This document shows positions 29,718 through 40,880 of a stretch of DNA of 64,000 bases, one piece after another. The position numbers were made by a program, and so were the translations under genes. The notes below the pieces were generated by a model, which did no database searches, was not told the DNA's origin, and saw only the letters and a program-made list of their open reading frames with translations. The stretch covers positions 1-64,000 of the forward strand of contig NZ_JAEE01000013.1 of assembly GCF_000518745.1 (NCBI RefSeq). The letters are read 5' to 3'. The first letter of the stretch is position 1, and each line of letters starts with the position of its first letter. The stretch is from Phaseolibacter flectens ATCC 12775 (GTDB taxonomy: Bacteria > Pseudomonadota > Gammaproteobacteria > Enterobacterales > Enterobacteriaceae).

Positions 29718-30671
29718 TTACAACCAGTTACGGCGTTTGAAATAAAGATAAGGTGCAAGCCCCGCCAAAATCATCAGACAAATGGCGCCAGGATACCCAA
29801 ACGTCCATTTCAGCTCCGGCATAAACTCAAAATTCATACCATAACTGGAGGCCACCAGCGTCGGCGGTAAGAAGACAACAGATACCACGGAGAAGATTTT
29901 GATGATCCGGTTTTGTTCAATACTAATAAAGCCCATCGCAGCTTGCATCAGGAAGTTGACCTTCTGAAACAGAGATTCATTATGTGGCAATAATGATTCA
30001 ATATCACGAAGAATTTCACGAGCCTGCTCTAACTGATTGGCAGGTAACTTTGCCTTACGGATCAGAAAATTTTGCGCTCGTTGTGTATCCATCAAGCATA
30101 AACGCACTTTCCAGCCAATGTCTTCAAGTTCAGCCAATCTGGATAGCGCGGCATCATATTCTTCACCCTGCTGTCCCTCCATGATCACCCGACTCAGCTT
30201 TTCCAGTGCACTGTAAATATTTTCTATCGCGTCAGCTAACTGTTCAATTTTTGTTTCAAACAGATCCTGCAAGACTTCAAAAGCATTCCCATCCAGCATC
30301 GCTTGTGATCTTGCGCGCATTCTGTATAAACGGAAAGCGGGTAACTCACGTTCTCGCAACGTATATAAGCGCCCCTCTCTCACGGTGAAGGCAACGGTTG
30401 AATTTCCTGCGTGATCATCTGCATCTTCATAAAAAAAGAAAGAGTGAATGTGTAATCCATCTTCATCTTCAAAAAAACGTGCGGATGCTTCAATGTCTTC
30501 AAGTTCAGGTCGAGTCGCCAGAATCTGCCCTAATGCCTCTTGGACATAGATACGTTCTTGCTCTTCAGGCTCAACCAAATCGACCCAGACAGATTGAGAA
30601 AGATGCTCCGTATCTTCTTCAAGCTCCATACGAATAAGACGATTATCTTCAAGTTTATATGAACTTAGCAT
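29718..30671 (-). CDS. corA: Magnesium/cobalt/nickel transporter CorA
   Basis: Pentameric inner-membrane Mg2+ channel; 317 aa (E. coli 316). A large cytoplasmic funnel domain precedes two C-terminal membrane helices, with the selectivity signature [11 protein letters not shown] between them and the basic YFKRRNWL end. Directly upstream lies a 15-codon reading frame that overlaps its ribosome-binding site, suggesting translational control of expression. Confidence 0.97.
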   Translation of the reverse strand: MLSSYKLEDNRLIRMELEEDTEHLSQSVWVDLVEPEEQERIYVQEALGQILATRPELEDIEASARFFEDEDGLHIHSFFFYEDADDHAGNSTVAFTVREGRLYTLRERELPAFRLYRMRARSQAMLDGNAFEVLQDLFETKIEQLADAIENIYSALEKLSRVIMEGQQGEEYDAALSRLAELEDIGWKVRLCLMDTQRAQNFLIRKAKLPANQLEQAREILRDIESLLPHNESLFQKVNFLMQAAMGFISIEQNRIIKIFSVVSVVFLPPTLVASSYGMNFEFMPELKWTFGYPGAICLMILAGLAPYLYFKRRNWL

Positions 30672-30673
30672 TA

Positions 30674-30721
30674 TTACTGCAACTCCCCTTGCTTAACTAC
30701 CGGGACAAGGTGATATGTCAT
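30674..30721 (-). CDS. Possible CorL-type leader peptide of corA
   Basis: A 15-codon frame, [15 protein letters not shown] then TAA, ends two bases before the corA ATG, and its codons 12-13 (GGG GAG) are the corA Shine-Dalgarno. It has its own AGG ribosome site eight bases before the ATG. In Salmonella a short leader ORF (corL) couples corA expression to translation and Rho; similarity in arrangement suggests an equivalent here, but I have not compared the peptides. Confidence 0.55.
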   Translation of the reverse strand: MTYHLVPVVKQGELQ

Positions 30722-31003
30722 CACTGTGACCTAGAATGACGTGACATACCCGGATATTATCTGAACACAAAATCACGTTTCTGTGATATTCAATGCTTAC
30801 TGGCTGATAGGATAAAACAAGAGGATCACGGGTAAACGTATTAAGTTTACCAGGAAGGATTCAGAGGTAATCTTAACAGTTTTCCTGAAACTCAGGATAA
30901 ATCAGCCAGTATCGTCTGGGCGTGTCCAAGATTATTGTCCTCTGCTTATATTAGAGCGGGCATGTTACGACGAGACTGATACAGCGTCAAGAAATCAAGT
31001 GTA
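30722..31003. other. Intergenic region between uvrD and corA
   Basis: About 280 bp lying between the uvrD stop and the corA leader frame on the same strand. It should contain the uvrD 3' end and the corA promoter. A small hairpin TCCTGA-AAC-TCAGGA occurs at about 30882-30896. No further gene is seen. Confidence 0.5.
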
Positions 31004-33166
31004 CTAAACGGTTTCTAATCGTGCATAGGCCGCAACTAACCACTTGATTCCCTGACCATTAAAAGCCACTTGTACCCGACTGTGTTCACCAGTGCCTTCC
31101 ACATTCACAACGGTGCCCTCACCAAACTTGGCATGCTTGACGCGTTGCCCAAGAGAAAAGCCGGATTCATTCAAGACCGTGGGAACAATCTCACGCTCAT
31201 AACTCAGCGGACGACGTACACTCGCTCGTAATCTGACCTCTTCCACACACTCCTCAGGCAATTCTCGGACGAATCGTGAGGGACGATGACTGACCTCTTT
31301 ACCGTACAGCCGTCGACTTTCTGCCCAAGTCAAAGTCAGTTTTTGCCTTGCTCGTGTCACTCCGACATAAGCAAGCCGTCTTTCCTCTTCAAGGCGCCCT
31401 CCCTCATCGAGGGACATTTGGCTAGGAAACATGCCCTCTTCCATGCCTACAATAAACACTTGGCTAAATTCAAGTCCTTTGGCCGCATGTAAAGTCATTA
31501 ATTGCACGGCATCTTGCCACTTATCGGCCTGCCCCTCTCCGGCCTCCAGCGCCGCATGAGATAAAAAGGCCTGCAGTGGCAGCAAGTCTTCATTTTCATC
31601 TTGATAACTGTACTGACGCGTTGCTGTGACCAATTCCTCTAAGTTTTCAATACGTGCTTGGCCTTTTTCACCCTTCTCTTGCTCATACATTTGCCACAAG
31701 CCAGAATCTTTAATGACGCGATCGGTTTGTAAATGCAACGGCAGTTCTGAAGTTTCATACACCATGGCTTCAATTAATTCAAGAAAACGCTGCAATGAAG
31801 CCGCCGCGCGGCCTGCTAATATTTTCTGTTGCAGTAATGTAACGGATGCCTGCCACAAGGTTAATTGACGATCGCGGGCCGCTTGGCGGATCACCTCAAG
31901 GGTACGATCCCCAAGGCCTCGGGTGGGCGTATTCACGACACGTTCAAATGCCGCATCATCATTGCGGTTTGCCATTAAACGTAAATATGCCAACGCATCT
32001 TTGATCTCTTGTCGTTCAAAGAAACGCATTCCTCCGTAAATCCGATAAGCCAACGCGTTTTGTAATAATGCATCTTCCAGCACACGTGATTGCGCATTAG
32101 AACGATAAAGGATCGCGCTGTCTGCTAAAGATCCCCCGTCATCGAGCCAGCGTTTGATCCGATTCACCACAAACCGAGCCTCATCGATTTCGTTAAACGC
32201 GCTGTACAACGAAATCGGCTCCCCCTCACTGCCATCAGTCCAGAGCTCTTTACCTAACCGTCCTTGGTTATTCGCGATCAGTGCATTGGCCGCCTTAAGG
32301 ATGTTACTTGTCGAGCGGTAGTTTTGCTCCAGACGGAGGGTTTGTGCTCCAGTAAAATCACTCAGGAAACGTTGAATATTTTCGACTTGTGCCCCGCGCC
32401 AGCCATAGATAGATTGATCGTCATCACCCACAATCATGACATTGCTTTGTTCACCGGCTAATAAGCGGATCCAAGCATATTGAATTGCGTTTGTATCCTG
32501 AAATTCATCCACTAAAATATTGGTAAATCGCTCACGGTAGTGCTGTAAAATATGAGGTTTATTAAGCCAAAGTTCATGGGCTCGCAGTAATAACTCAGCG
32601 AAGTCTACCAATCCCGCGCGATCGCACGCTTCTTGGTAAGCTTGGTAAATTTTCAACCACGTTTGCTCAATCGGATTGCCGTAACTCTCAATATGACGCG
32701 GCCTTAGTCCTTCATCTTTTTTACCATTGATGTACCACATGGCCTGACGGGCTGGCCACTGTTTATCATCGAGATCCAAGGCTTTAATCAGTCGTTTGAG
32801 TAAGCGTAATTGATCTTCACTGTCCAAAATTTGGAAATCTTGAGTGAGTCCCGCATCAAGGGGATGCGCTCGCAATAAGCGATGAGCAAGACCGTGAAAG
32901 GTGCCAATCCACATGCCCCCTTGGCTCGTGCCAAGTAAGTCCTCAATACGATGCCGCATTTCAGCAGCAGCTTTGTTGGTAAACGTTACTGCCAGTATTG
33001 AAAAACGAGAACATTGTTGTACCGTTAAAAGCCAAGCAATACGGTGCACCAGCACTCGGGTTTTACCACTTCCGGCCCCCGCCAGCACCAATAAATTGCC
33101 AATGGGTGCAGCAACGGCAGCACGCTGATTGTCATTTAAACCATCGAGTAATTCTGAAACATCCAT
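31004..33166 (-). CDS. uvrD: DNA helicase II UvrD
   Basis: SF1A 3'-5' helicase of 720 aa (E. coli 720) for nucleotide excision and mismatch repair. LAGAGSGKTRVL is Walker A (residues about 29-40), FTNKAAAEMR is motif Ia, DEFQDTNAIQYAW Walker B, GDDDQSIYGWRGA motif III, and TLHAAKGLEF and YVGVTRARQKLTLTWA are motifs V and VI. The C-terminal Tudor-like RNAP-binding region contains VKHAKFGEGTVVNVEG. It follows the xerC-yigB group with a 45-bp gap. Confidence 0.97.
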   Translation of the reverse strand: MDVSELLDGLNDNQRAAVAAPIGNLLVLAGAGSGKTRVLVHRIAWLLTVQQCSRFSILAVTFTNKAAAEMRHRIEDLLGTSQGGMWIGTFHGLAHRLLRAHPLDAGLTQDFQILDSEDQLRLLKRLIKALDLDDKQWPARQAMWYINGKKDEGLRPRHIESYGNPIEQTWLKIYQAYQEACDRAGLVDFAELLLRAHELWLNKPHILQHYRERFTNILVDEFQDTNAIQYAWIRLLAGEQSNVMIVGDDDQSIYGWRGAQVENIQRFLSDFTGAQTLRLEQNYRSTSNILKAANALIANNQGRLGKELWTDGSEGEPISLYSAFNEIDEARFVVNRIKRWLDDGGSLADSAILYRSNAQSRVLEDALLQNALAYRIYGGMRFFERQEIKDALAYLRLMANRNDDAAFERVVNTPTRGLGDRTLEVIRQAARDRQLTLWQASVTLLQQKILAGRAAASLQRFLELIEAMVYETSELPLHLQTDRVIKDSGLWQMYEQEKGEKGQARIENLEELVTATRQYSYQDENEDLLPLQAFLSHAALEAGEGQADKWQDAVQLMTLHAAKGLEFSQVFIVGMEEGMFPSQMSLDEGGRLEEERRLAYVGVTRARQKLTLTWAESRRLYGKEVSHRPSRFVRELPEECVEEVRLRASVRRPLSYEREIVPTVLNESGFSLGQRVKHAKFGEGTVVNVEGTGEHSRVQVAFNGQGIKWLVAAYARLETV

Positions 33167-33211
33167 AAGAGACCTGTACCTAGACCGGTTATCTGTATAT
33201 ATACACAGTGA

Positions 33212-33925
33212 TTATATCAGTAACGGCAGCGATGCCAAGCTGGTAATTTCAATATGAGGCAACAGTCGCGCTGCCTTTAAATTCCGTAGGTTGTTAGAAG
33301 GATTAAGCCAACAACTTTGATAGCCTTGCAACAACGCGCCCTGCACATCCGTTCGTAAATCATCGCCAATATGCAAAATGTGATTGGCTTCAATCGCTAA
33401 ACGCCGCTCCGCCTTCTGAAATAGATCCGCAAAAGGCTTTGCGCGACCATCAGGACCCGCGCATAAAACGAACTGGAAATAGTGATCAATCCCCATTCGC
33501 TTTGGATCGGCATTACCATTAGTGATGGCGATCAGGGGAAGGCATTCTGCCAGTGTTCTCAAGAGATGGTGTGTCCCATCAGTGATCGTCACTGCACTAC
33601 GCCAGTGATAAAAGACAGACATAATGGCATCAGTCCCGACCTGACTCTCAGTCGTAGATAACCCTCGACAGTGCAGTAGTTGCTGCAAGGTCAATTGCCG
33701 ACAAAGGCTGACATCATGCACTAAGGCAGGATCTTTCTGGAGTAATTGGGCTTGGTGGTACTGATAGTCCTGCCAGCTCACCTCAGCCAATCGAGGATGC
33801 CAAGCTTGCATAAAATGCAGGGTTTCTAACAAAGTTGTACGAATAACTGATTGATTCTCATACAGAGTATCATCGAGATCGAAACTCATCGCATGAATTT
33901 TATTAAGCTTACGGTAGAATTTCAT
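33212..33925 (-). CDS. yigB: HAD phosphatase YigB (riboflavin pathway)
   Basis: A 237-aa HAD hydrolase (E. coli YigB 238), one of the phosphatases acting on 5-amino-6-(5-phospho-D-ribitylamino)uracil for riboflavin. Motif I is [11 protein letters not shown] (about 14-24), motif [10 protein letters not shown], motif [18 protein letters not shown] and [21 protein letters not shown]. It overlaps xerC by four bases (ATGA), the end of a tightly coupled dapF-yigA-xerC-yigB set. Confidence 0.93.
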   Translation of the reverse strand: MKFYRKLNKIHAMSFDLDDTLYENQSVIRTTLLETLHFMQAWHPRLAEVSWQDYQYHQAQLLQKDPALVHDVSLCRQLTLQQLLHCRGLSTTESQVGTDAIMSVFYHWRSAVTITDGTHHLLRTLAECLPLIAITNGNADPKRMGIDHYFQFVLCAGPDGRAKPFADLFQKAERRLAIEANHILHIGDDLRTDVQGALLQGYQSCWLNPSNNLRNLKAARLLPHIEITSLASLPLLI

Positions 33926-34836
33926 GAGGACTTATCCCGTTTAGCTCGTGGATGAGCGGCATCATAGACAGTGGCCAGATGCTGAAAATCGAGGTGTGTA
34001 TAAATTTGAGTCGTTGATAAGTTAGCATGACCCAGCAACTCCTGAACCGCGCGGAGATCACCACTAGACTCAAGCAGGTGCGTTGCAAAAGAGTGACGCA
34101 ACTTATGTGGATGCACTTGGTGATTCAGTCCTTGACGGATCCCCCATTCAGCAAACCGTTTTTGTACATTACGCGGGGAAATGCGTTTGCCCTTTTTAGA
34201 CAGAAACACAGCATCCTCTTCAGGCTCAAAAAAATCCCGTAACTCAAGCCACATATTCAGCCATTGGAGGGCGGTTCGACCAATCGGCAAACGCCTTTCT
34301 TTACTGCCTTTACCCGTCACCCATATCTCACCCGATGCCAATTCAAGGTGACGGCAATCTAATCCCACCAGTTCGGCTAAACGGATCCCCGCGCCATACA
34401 TCACTTCAAGCATCGCTCGGTCTCTTACTGACAATGGATCATGATGATCAATATTCAACAATCTACCGATATCATCAACGTCAATATTTTTAGGCAAATG
34501 TCGCGCTGCTCGCGGTGTGACGATCCCCTTGGCAGGATTCGCTGTCAAATGTCCTTGGCGGACTTGCCAATCAAAAAAACTGCGCAGGGCAGAAAGTCGC
34601 AACGCTAAACTTGCAGGTTGCAAACCTTGACGACGACTTTTCGCCGCCATCGCGCGGATCTGCACAGCAGTGACTTGTGACCAATCCGACTGTCGACCTG
34701 CGAATATCATCTCACTGATTGTGCGAAGTTGCCTCTGATAATTTTTTATCGTTAAGGGGCTCATTTGACGCTCGACCTGCAAATAATCCAAAAAGGCTTG
34801 GCAGAGATCGTTTGGCCGTTGGGGCATTGTCGTCAT
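33922..34836 (-). CDS. xerC: Site-specific tyrosine recombinase XerC
   Basis: Works with XerD at dif to resolve chromosome dimers, activated at the septum by FtsK; 304 aa (E. coli 298). The N-terminal SAM-like core-binding domain spans about 8-95. The catalytic set is visible as [13 protein letters not shown] (Arg), [14 protein letters not shown] (Lys), [15 protein letters not shown] (His-Arg), [17 protein letters not shown] (His and nucleophilic Tyr). Four-base overlaps link it to yigA and yigB. Confidence 0.97.
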   Translation of the reverse strand: MTTMPQRPNDLCQAFLDYLQVERQMSPLTIKNYQRQLRTISEMIFAGRQSDWSQVTAVQIRAMAAKSRRQGLQPASLALRLSALRSFFDWQVRQGHLTANPAKGIVTPRAARHLPKNIDVDDIGRLLNIDHHDPLSVRDRAMLEVMYGAGIRLAELVGLDCRHLELASGEIWVTGKGSKERRLPIGRTALQWLNMWLELRDFFEPEEDAVFLSKKGKRISPRNVQKRFAEWGIRQGLNHQVHPHKLRHSFATHLLESSGDLRAVQELLGHANLSTTQIYTHLDFQHLATVYDAAHPRAKRDKSS

Positions 34837-35540
34837 TTACGGGCAATCCATCGGGATAACAGGGGGGGCAAAATTTGCGCAATATGATCAAGTAAAGCCG
34901 TGCCCATGGTTGAATGATAATGATTTTTATCTCGACTGGTAAAAATCACCACCCCAATATCTTGGTGTTGTCCTAACAGTGACATCGCGACCGAACCCAC
35001 TGCGCTGATATGAGGGATAAGCAATAAAATTTCAGGCCCATGCAAGGCCCCGAGGTAATGATTTTTATCTCTGAAGCGCTGAATGCGCACGGGTTCAAAA
35101 GACTGATAAGAAAGACCTAATTCCAAAGAATGAAGGGGAGGCTGGAGATGCCAAAACTCATTAAATAAGCGGATGTAGGCGCCCGCTAGACCTAATCGCC
35201 GGGCCCAAGCCTGTAACCGAGCTCGAAAGTCCGATAAATCGACAGCCAAGCTCAGCTCAGTTTGTAACTCAATTAGTTGAGTGAACAGCCGCTGATTGGT
35301 ACTGGCCTGCTCCATAAGATAAACGACCTCTTGTTCAAGCTGACGAATCTGATTACGTTGCCGCGTCATCTGCCATTCTACCAGCGAAATGCTACCCCGC
35401 ACAGGGTGTGGTACCACCATGTTCTCAACCTGACTGGCATTACGAACAAAGAAGTCAGGATTATCAAAAAGGTACTCACTCACTCGCTCATCATCCAGTG
35501 GTGCTAACTTGCCTGATAAGGCTTCTTTACTTCCCGTCAT
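34833..35540 (-). CDS. yigA: DUF484 protein YigA
   Basis: A 235-aa GAF-like DUF484 protein (E. coli YigA 235), always next to xerC in enterobacteria but of unknown function. The N-terminal segment reads [36 protein letters not shown] in pattern, followed by a coiled-coil linker and a GAF-type domain with [23 protein letters not shown]. It overlaps dapF and xerC by four bases on each side, so it is made with them. Confidence 0.9.
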   Translation of the reverse strand: MTGSKEALSGKLAPLDDERVSEYLFDNPDFFVRNASQVENMVVPHPVRGSISLVEWQMTRQRNQIRQLEQEVVYLMEQASTNQRLFTQLIELQTELSLAVDLSDFRARLQAWARRLGLAGAYIRLFNEFWHLQPPLHSLELGLSYQSFEPVRIQRFRDKNHYLGALHGPEILLLIPHISAVGSVAMSLLGQHQDIGVVIFTSRDKNHYHSTMGTALLDHIAQILPPLLSRWIARK

Positions 35541-36361
35541 AGGCCAATAAATCCATCATAAACGTGAGTAGCAGCACCCGTCATGTACAGCGGAGTGCCT
35601 GGCCCATTCCAACTGATTTGTAGCAATCCCCCCGGTAAATCGACCCGAACTTTCGAACTTAATATTCCTTGCTGGATCCCACATGCAACGGCAGCACAAG
35701 CGCCACTGCCACAGGCTTGGGTTTCTCCGGCTCCACGCTCATATACCCGTAAACGAATGTGATCTGATTTGACCACTTCCATAAAACCCACATTGACTCT
35801 TTCTGGAAATCTATCATGGGTTTCTAGGATTGGTCCTAAGTATTCAACTTGTGCCGTACTGACATTGTCCACCTGTAGCACACAATGGGGATTGCCCATC
35901 GATACCACACCAAACATCAACGTTTGCTCAGCAACCCGCAATAAATACAATTTTTCAATTTTATTGGCTCGAAAAGGCACATGACTCGGCACAAAATCCG
36001 GCTCTCCCATATTGACTCGGACTTGGTCATCCGGATTAATACGTAAAACCATTCGCCCTTTCTGAGTACTAACCCGAATGTCATTTTTATGGGTTAGCCC
36101 TTTGAGTCTGACAAAACGGGCAAAACAGCGAGCCCCATTACCACATTGCTCAACTTCACTCCCATCCGCATTGTAGATACGATAGTGAAAATCCAAGTCA
36201 GGATCATATGGCGGTTCAACCACCAATAACTGATCAAATCCAATCCCACGATGACGATCCGCTAACCGACGGATCAATTCTGGCGAAAAAAAGACATTCT
36301 GCGTAATGGCATCCACAACAACAAAATCATTACCCAATCCGTGCATTTTAGAGAACTGCAT
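35537..36361 (-). CDS. dapF: Diaminopimelate epimerase DapF
   Basis: Interconverts LL- and meso-diaminopimelate for lysine and peptidoglycan; 274 aa (E. coli 274). Both catalytic Cys are present: [13 protein letters not shown] (about residue 73) and [16 protein letters not shown] (about 217). The opening [17 protein letters not shown] and the MGNPHCV substrate motif are conserved. It is 30 bp behind lptM, as in E. coli. Confidence 0.97.
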   Translation of the reverse strand: MQFSKMHGLGNDFVVVDAITQNVFFSPELIRRLADRHRGIGFDQLLVVEPPYDPDLDFHYRIYNADGSEVEQCGNGARCFARFVRLKGLTHKNDIRVSTQKGRMVLRINPDDQVRVNMGEPDFVPSHVPFRANKIEKLYLLRVAEQTLMFGVVSMGNPHCVLQVDNVSTAQVEYLGPILETHDRFPERVNVGFMEVVKSDHIRLRVYERGAGETQACGSGACAAVACGIQQGILSSKVRVDLPGGLLQISWNGPGTPLYMTGAATHVYDGFIGL

Positions 36362-36391
36362 ACAAAGCTCCTTTCATTCTTACTACTGAGC

Positions 36392-36592
36392 TTAATTAAC
36401 AGCGGTTGCAGGTGTATTATCAGTCTGGTTTTCATCCTGTGAAGAAGCCTCGCGAGCTTTAGCTGGATCAGCCTTCATGACCGGTTCTGTACGGCTCTGC
36501 TCCGCCGGAAAGTAAAGGGGGCCTTTTAAACCACAACCGCTGAGTGTCACACTAGTGAGTAACAGGCTAAGTAGGACTATTTTTTTATTCAT
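36392..36592 (-). CDS. lptM: LPS-assembly lipoprotein LptM (YifL)
   Basis: A 66-aa small lipoprotein (E. coli 67). The signal peptide MNKKIVLLSLLLTSVTLSGC ends in the lipobox LSGC with the lipidated Cys at 20. The conserved GLKGPLYFP follows immediately; in E. coli LptM this part mimics LPS and assists LptD oxidation and assembly. The remaining tail is low complexity. First gene of the dapF-yigA-xerC-yigB group, divergent from cyaY. Confidence 0.93.
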   Translation of the reverse strand: MNKKIVLLSLLLTSVTLSGCGLKGPLYFPAEQSRTEPVMKADPAKAREASSQDENQTDNTPATAVN

Positions 36593-36794
36593 CGCTTTTC
36601 ACTTTACAGGTCATTTCTGTTTTACTTATCATCGCAGTTAAGTCGGGAAAAGCAACAGCAAATCACGTAAATAAGTAAACTAAATCGATTGTTTTACTTA
36701 CAGGCTAGACCGTGTTGTTCGGCTAGGTCAATCAGCCTGTGCACTTGCTCTCATCTCAGGCAAACCATTGAATCCATAAACGCAAGGAATCCTT

Positions 36795-37112
36795 ATGAAC
36801 GATAGTCATTTCCATCAGCTTGCTGATACGCTACTTCTTAGCATCGAAGAGAAACTGGATGCGCATGAGGGCGATGCCGATATTGATTATGAAACCCATG
36901 GCAGTGTCATGACATTGAGCTTCGCCAATGGCAGTAAAATCGTGATCAACAGACAAGAGCCCCTGCATCAAATCTGGTTAGCAACGCGTGCCGGAGGGTA
37001 CCATTTTAATTATGAAAATGGCCTTTGGATTTGTGACAGAAGCGCTCAGGAGTTCTGGCAATGCCTGACCGAGGCTTGCTCCGCTCAAGCTGGCGAGTCG
37101 GTTAAGCTATAA
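36795..37112 (+). CDS. cyaY: Frataxin homologue CyaY
   Basis: An iron-binding modulator of Isc Fe-S cluster assembly; 105 aa (E. coli 106). The acidic N-terminal helix ([20 protein letters not shown]) is the iron and IscS contact surface, followed by the beta-sheet motifs [26 protein letters not shown] and [17 protein letters not shown]. It lies convergent with cyaA and divergent from lptM, the E. coli order. Confidence 0.95.
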   Translation: MNDSHFHQLADTLLLSIEEKLDAHEGDADIDYETHGSVMTLSFANGSKIVINRQEPLHQIWLATRAGGYHFNYENGLWICDRSAQEFWQCLTEACSAQAGESVKL

Positions 37113-37172
37113 TCATGCAAGCGTATTGAGTGGGAGACCAATCCCTGTAAAGGGGTAAGGGTCGAGGCGTGG

Positions 37173-39659
37173 CTAATGCTCCGCGCGAAATGGCAAGACT
37201 TGATGGCGCTCACCATGCGTTACGATTTGGTAAAATTGCGGTAGGTTAAAATTGACGGCACTGGAACCATAGATAAAGCGATCATGCGAGGCAGAATAGA
37301 AGCGGCTAACATCTTTTACCAGTTCCGTTTTGCTGCCTTCGCAGTGCTGATAGATCTCCACTTGGTTGGTTTCATCGAGAATATAAATACTAAAATCTGC
37401 CGAAGCCGCATTATCTTCAAAGAAAAATTGAATAATCCCCTCACTGGCATAGTTATTCACCACGGCAGGCAAAGAGGTCGAATGGCTGTCCACCTTAATT
37501 GACAGGCCATGCAGTTTATTCCTCGAAATCGCACCATAAAACTCAATGGCATTTTCCAGTTTCTGCACAGCAACCCCCATACTTTCAAAAAAGACTCCCC
37601 AAGTGACACCTGCCATGCGTATCGCCTTGAAACGAACACTATTTTCACCATGAGTACGTAAACGCAAGGCAATGCAATCAGCCACAAGCTGCTGAACACG
37701 AGTACGAATAAGCCCTCGTAAGTGCTGGCTATAGCAAAAGACTTCAACAATATCGGGAGGACAGGCGTTCTGATGCATTTTACCCAAAATGGTTTTCAGA
37801 GCATCCAACATACACTCTGCACGATTAAAATGCAGAGTGCGAATTTCATTCCAAGAATTGCGATAGAGCAAATCAATACTGCCAACCAAATTACACTGTT
37901 GTTGACCAAAACTCAGGATATCCATTTTGTGCAGGTCAAAATGCATGGAGTGATGAGTTAATGCCTGTGTGGGATCATTTTCAAGATTAACAATTATTGC
38001 TAATTGTTTGATTTCACAAGGACTATATAATGCCTCTGGCGTGGCCGGAATACTGTAAATGGGGAAATTACTGATCACATCCTCAACCAATTGCTGAAGT
38101 TTCTCCTCGGCAAAATCCGGTGCCCCTTTCATATGAAAACGGGTTTGCGGCGTTAATAAGCCATTGAACCAACTCCAAGCGACCAGCTTGATAAGATATT
38201 TACTGTACTCAAGAGGCTGATGGCTAATAATACTTGCCATCGCTGGGGCCTGATTATATAAGTACCAGCCGGTACGATTCGCTCGTTGTTCAGCAACATA
38301 GATAAATGTCAGATCGGCTTCAGATAAATCTGGAGAGATCTGCGGATTAATCTGGATCACTTTACCCGGCAAAACCTCAAAGGCCGCATACAATTTGCGA
38401 GTTAATATGCCAATATCTTGAGGACTCGCACTGGCACTTAGATGATTACGGCGAGCAAAGCGGATCAGGTTGCGATAACTCTGCATCATGGTAGCCAGTA
38501 ATTCATCATAGGCTTCCCTCACTTGCTCAATTTTCCATGCTGAACGACTATCCAGTTTCTGTAGTCGAGCATCACTCCATCCCCACTGCCTGACCAGCTG
38601 TTGTAATACATCACGTCGCCAGCGATTATGAGGATCACTCGCAGGATCAGTCAGTTTTTCTTGGACTTTTAAATAGAAGCAGCGGCGGACTAAATCGAGA
38701 CGAACCCCATCCTCTGTACTTTGCAGGTAGCGAGTGACTCGTTCTAGCATCATACAATAAGCATCGAGACCACAATTAACGATCTCACCATGATGTAAAT
38801 GATCCTTAATGTCCATCGCCAGTAGACGTGTATCCGGATATTCCCAACTGTACGCTTCAAGTAATAACGTTTTCAGTACCGCTTTATAAGGTGAATCAAT
38901 GCTTTTATACAGTTGCCATAAACTCGCACCAAAATACTCCGCGGCGGACAACGTGCCTAATCCCCCAAGATCCAACCATTCATTCGGTTTAATCAGGGAT
39001 TGTGCATATAACGTATTGACGTATTCCTCATAATTGTTTTCATGCTCAAGGGGGACGATATTCCAAAGGATCGGTGCGCCTGCCAAAGTTACAGCACTGC
39101 GATAAAATTCTTCCAATAATAGAATATGCTGCATCGAACCACAGTTGTCTTGGCTAAGTAATCCACACTGATTATGTCTAAACCGATTTTCATCAATCAG
39201 AAAAAAACTTACCTGTACCCCGTAGGATAAACACCATACCTCAAGTAAATGGCACTTCGCCTGCAACGCTCGCCGTTCATCTTGATCAAGCCAAGCGTGG
39301 TGACAGACCCAAATATCCAAATCAGAGCTGTTGTTCTGCCCAACCGATGAAGTACTGCCCATAGAGTAAAGGCCAATAATGGCATGTTCAGTCTGACAAT
39401 GGTGAGATAAGGGTTGGGAGGTGGGCACCAATTGCTGCCAAATAGCATTTTGCTCGGCATCAAGTTCAAATTGACAAATCCCCGCAGGAACATGTTCCTG
39501 AAGATAGCCTGGCATACCCGGTTTATGATAATGAAACAAAACAGGCAACAAAGTGTAAACATAGCGAAAACCTGAACAGGAAGAGGATAACGCACGTTCA
39601 ACACGTAACTGATTAATCGCTGCGATTCGCTGTTTCAAGGTCTCAATATGCAGATGCAA
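37173..39659 (-). CDS. cyaA: Class I adenylate cyclase CyaA
   Basis: Makes cAMP for CRP control; 828 aa (E. coli 848, so about 20 aa shorter at the C-terminus). The N-terminal catalytic domain has the nucleotidyltransferase motif [21 protein letters not shown] at about residues 100-120, with [13 protein letters not shown] and LWNIVP after it. The C-terminal regulatory half ([39 protein letters not shown]) responds to the PTS in E. coli. The start is TTG and gives [11 protein letters not shown], matching MYLYIETLKQR; E. coli cyaA also starts with UUG, which limits expression. Confidence 0.95.
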   Translation of the reverse strand: MHLHIETLKQRIAAINQLRVERALSSSCSGFRYVYTLLPVLFHYHKPGMPGYLQEHVPAGICQFELDAEQNAIWQQLVPTSQPLSHHCQTEHAIIGLYSMGSTSSVGQNNSSDLDIWVCHHAWLDQDERRALQAKCHLLEVWCLSYGVQVSFFLIDENRFRHNQCGLLSQDNCGSMQHILLLEEFYRSAVTLAGAPILWNIVPLEHENNYEEYVNTLYAQSLIKPNEWLDLGGLGTLSAAEYFGASLWQLYKSIDSPYKAVLKTLLLEAYSWEYPDTRLLAMDIKDHLHHGEIVNCGLDAYCMMLERVTRYLQSTEDGVRLDLVRRCFYLKVQEKLTDPASDPHNRWRRDVLQQLVRQWGWSDARLQKLDSRSAWKIEQVREAYDELLATMMQSYRNLIRFARRNHLSASASPQDIGILTRKLYAAFEVLPGKVIQINPQISPDLSEADLTFIYVAEQRANRTGWYLYNQAPAMASIISHQPLEYSKYLIKLVAWSWFNGLLTPQTRFHMKGAPDFAEEKLQQLVEDVISNFPIYSIPATPEALYSPCEIKQLAIIVNLENDPTQALTHHSMHFDLHKMDILSFGQQQCNLVGSIDLLYRNSWNEIRTLHFNRAECMLDALKTILGKMHQNACPPDIVEVFCYSQHLRGLIRTRVQQLVADCIALRLRTHGENSVRFKAIRMAGVTWGVFFESMGVAVQKLENAIEFYGAISRNKLHGLSIKVDSHSTSLPAVVNNYASEGIIQFFFEDNAASADFSIYILDETNQVEIYQHCEGSKTELVKDVSRFYSASHDRFIYGSSAVNFNLPQFYQIVTHGERHQVLPFRAEH

Positions 39660-39938
39660 GACAATATGCTCGATTCTTTTGATGATCGCCCAAATTTACC
39701 ACAGAGAGCCAATTAACTACACCCCTGAAATGTTGCACTTTATGCTATAACTTGAACTTTATATTGTATTTCAAGATTAAAGTTAATAATTTGAAAATAA
39801 AAATCACCGAAAATAGGCTGTCAATAGCATACTGAGCTACTCGGCTGTGAAGTCAAACCTGCCGAAAATAAGGGTTAAATTCCAGTCACCCGCGATAAAT
39901 GCTAAGATAGGTTGGTTCATTCAATAATGGCTGCGCTC

Positions 39939-40880
39939 ATGTTAGAAAAAGTAATTAGAATCGCTACCCGCAAAAGTCCGTTAGCATTGTGGCAAGCTGA
40001 ATATGTTAAAAATCAATTGATAAAGGCAGATCCAACCACTCGAGTTGAACTGGTGACGATGGTGACTCGAGGTGATATGTTACTGGACAGTCCCTTATCT
40101 AAAGTCGGTGGCAAAGGTTTATTTGTTAAAGAGCTGGAATTAGCAATTCTGGAGGATCGGGCTGATCTAGCCGTTCACTCAATGAAAGATGTGCCAGTGG
40201 CTTTTCCTGAAGGCCTCGATTTAATAAGCATTTGTCCGCGTGAAGATCCTCGTGATGCATTTATCTCTAACCGCTACGCCTCGTTAGATGACTTACCGCC
40301 GGGTGCGATAGTGGGTACCTCGAGTTTGCGTCGGCAGTGTCAAATCAGTGCTTATCGACCCGATTTGATCATTCGCTCCCTGAGAGGCAACGTTGGAACT
40401 CGTCTTGGTAAACTCGATGCAGGTGAATATGATGCGATCATTCTTGCGGCAGCGGGGTTAATCCGCTTGGGTTTACAACAACGTATAACCCTGCTTTTGC
40501 CAGTGACCTTGTCCTTACCGGCAGGTGGGCAAGGTGCAGTTGGTATTGAGTGTCGTCAAGATGATCAACAGCTGATCCGTCGGCTGCAATCCTTAAATGA
40601 TGAAAAGACAGCGATCTGCGTGCATGCTGAACGGGCAATGAATATTAGGCTGGAAGGGGGCTGCCAAGTGCCTATTGCCAGTTACGCTGTATTAGAAGGA
40701 ACTGAGCTCTGGTTACGGGGACTGGTCGGCACACCTGCCGGCGATCGTATTATTTATGAACAGATCCGAGGTTCAGCAGAACAGGCGGAGCAACTCGGGA
40801 TCACCTTGGCTGAAAGATTATTGGAAAAAGGTGCGGGTGAGATTTTACGCGCAGTCTATCAAGGAACAGCTAACTCATGA
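39939..40880 (+). CDS. hemC: Hydroxymethylbilane synthase HemC
   Basis: Porphobilinogen deaminase, condensing four porphobilinogens; 313 aa (E. coli 313). Catalytic Asp is in [13 protein letters not shown] (about residue 84), and the dipyrromethane cofactor attaches to Cys of [11 protein letters not shown] (about 242). Arg-rich [10 protein letters not shown] and [12 protein letters not shown] are conserved. The frame opens at 39912 (TTG), with ATGs at 39927 and 39939; homology supports 39939 although no clear RBS precedes it. First gene of hemCDXY, divergent from cyaA. Confidence 0.94.
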   Translation: MLEKVIRIATRKSPLALWQAEYVKNQLIKADPTTRVELVTMVTRGDMLLDSPLSKVGGKGLFVKELELAILEDRADLAVHSMKDVPVAFPEGLDLISICPREDPRDAFISNRYASLDDLPPGAIVGTSSLRRQCQISAYRPDLIIRSLRGNVGTRLGKLDAGEYDAIILAAAGLIRLGLQQRITLLLPVTLSLPAGGQGAVGIECRQDDQQLIRRLQSLNDEKTAICVHAERAMNIRLEGGCQVPIASYAVLEGTELWLRGLVGTPAGDRIIYEQIRGSAEQAEQLGITLAERLLEKGAGEILRAVYQGTANS

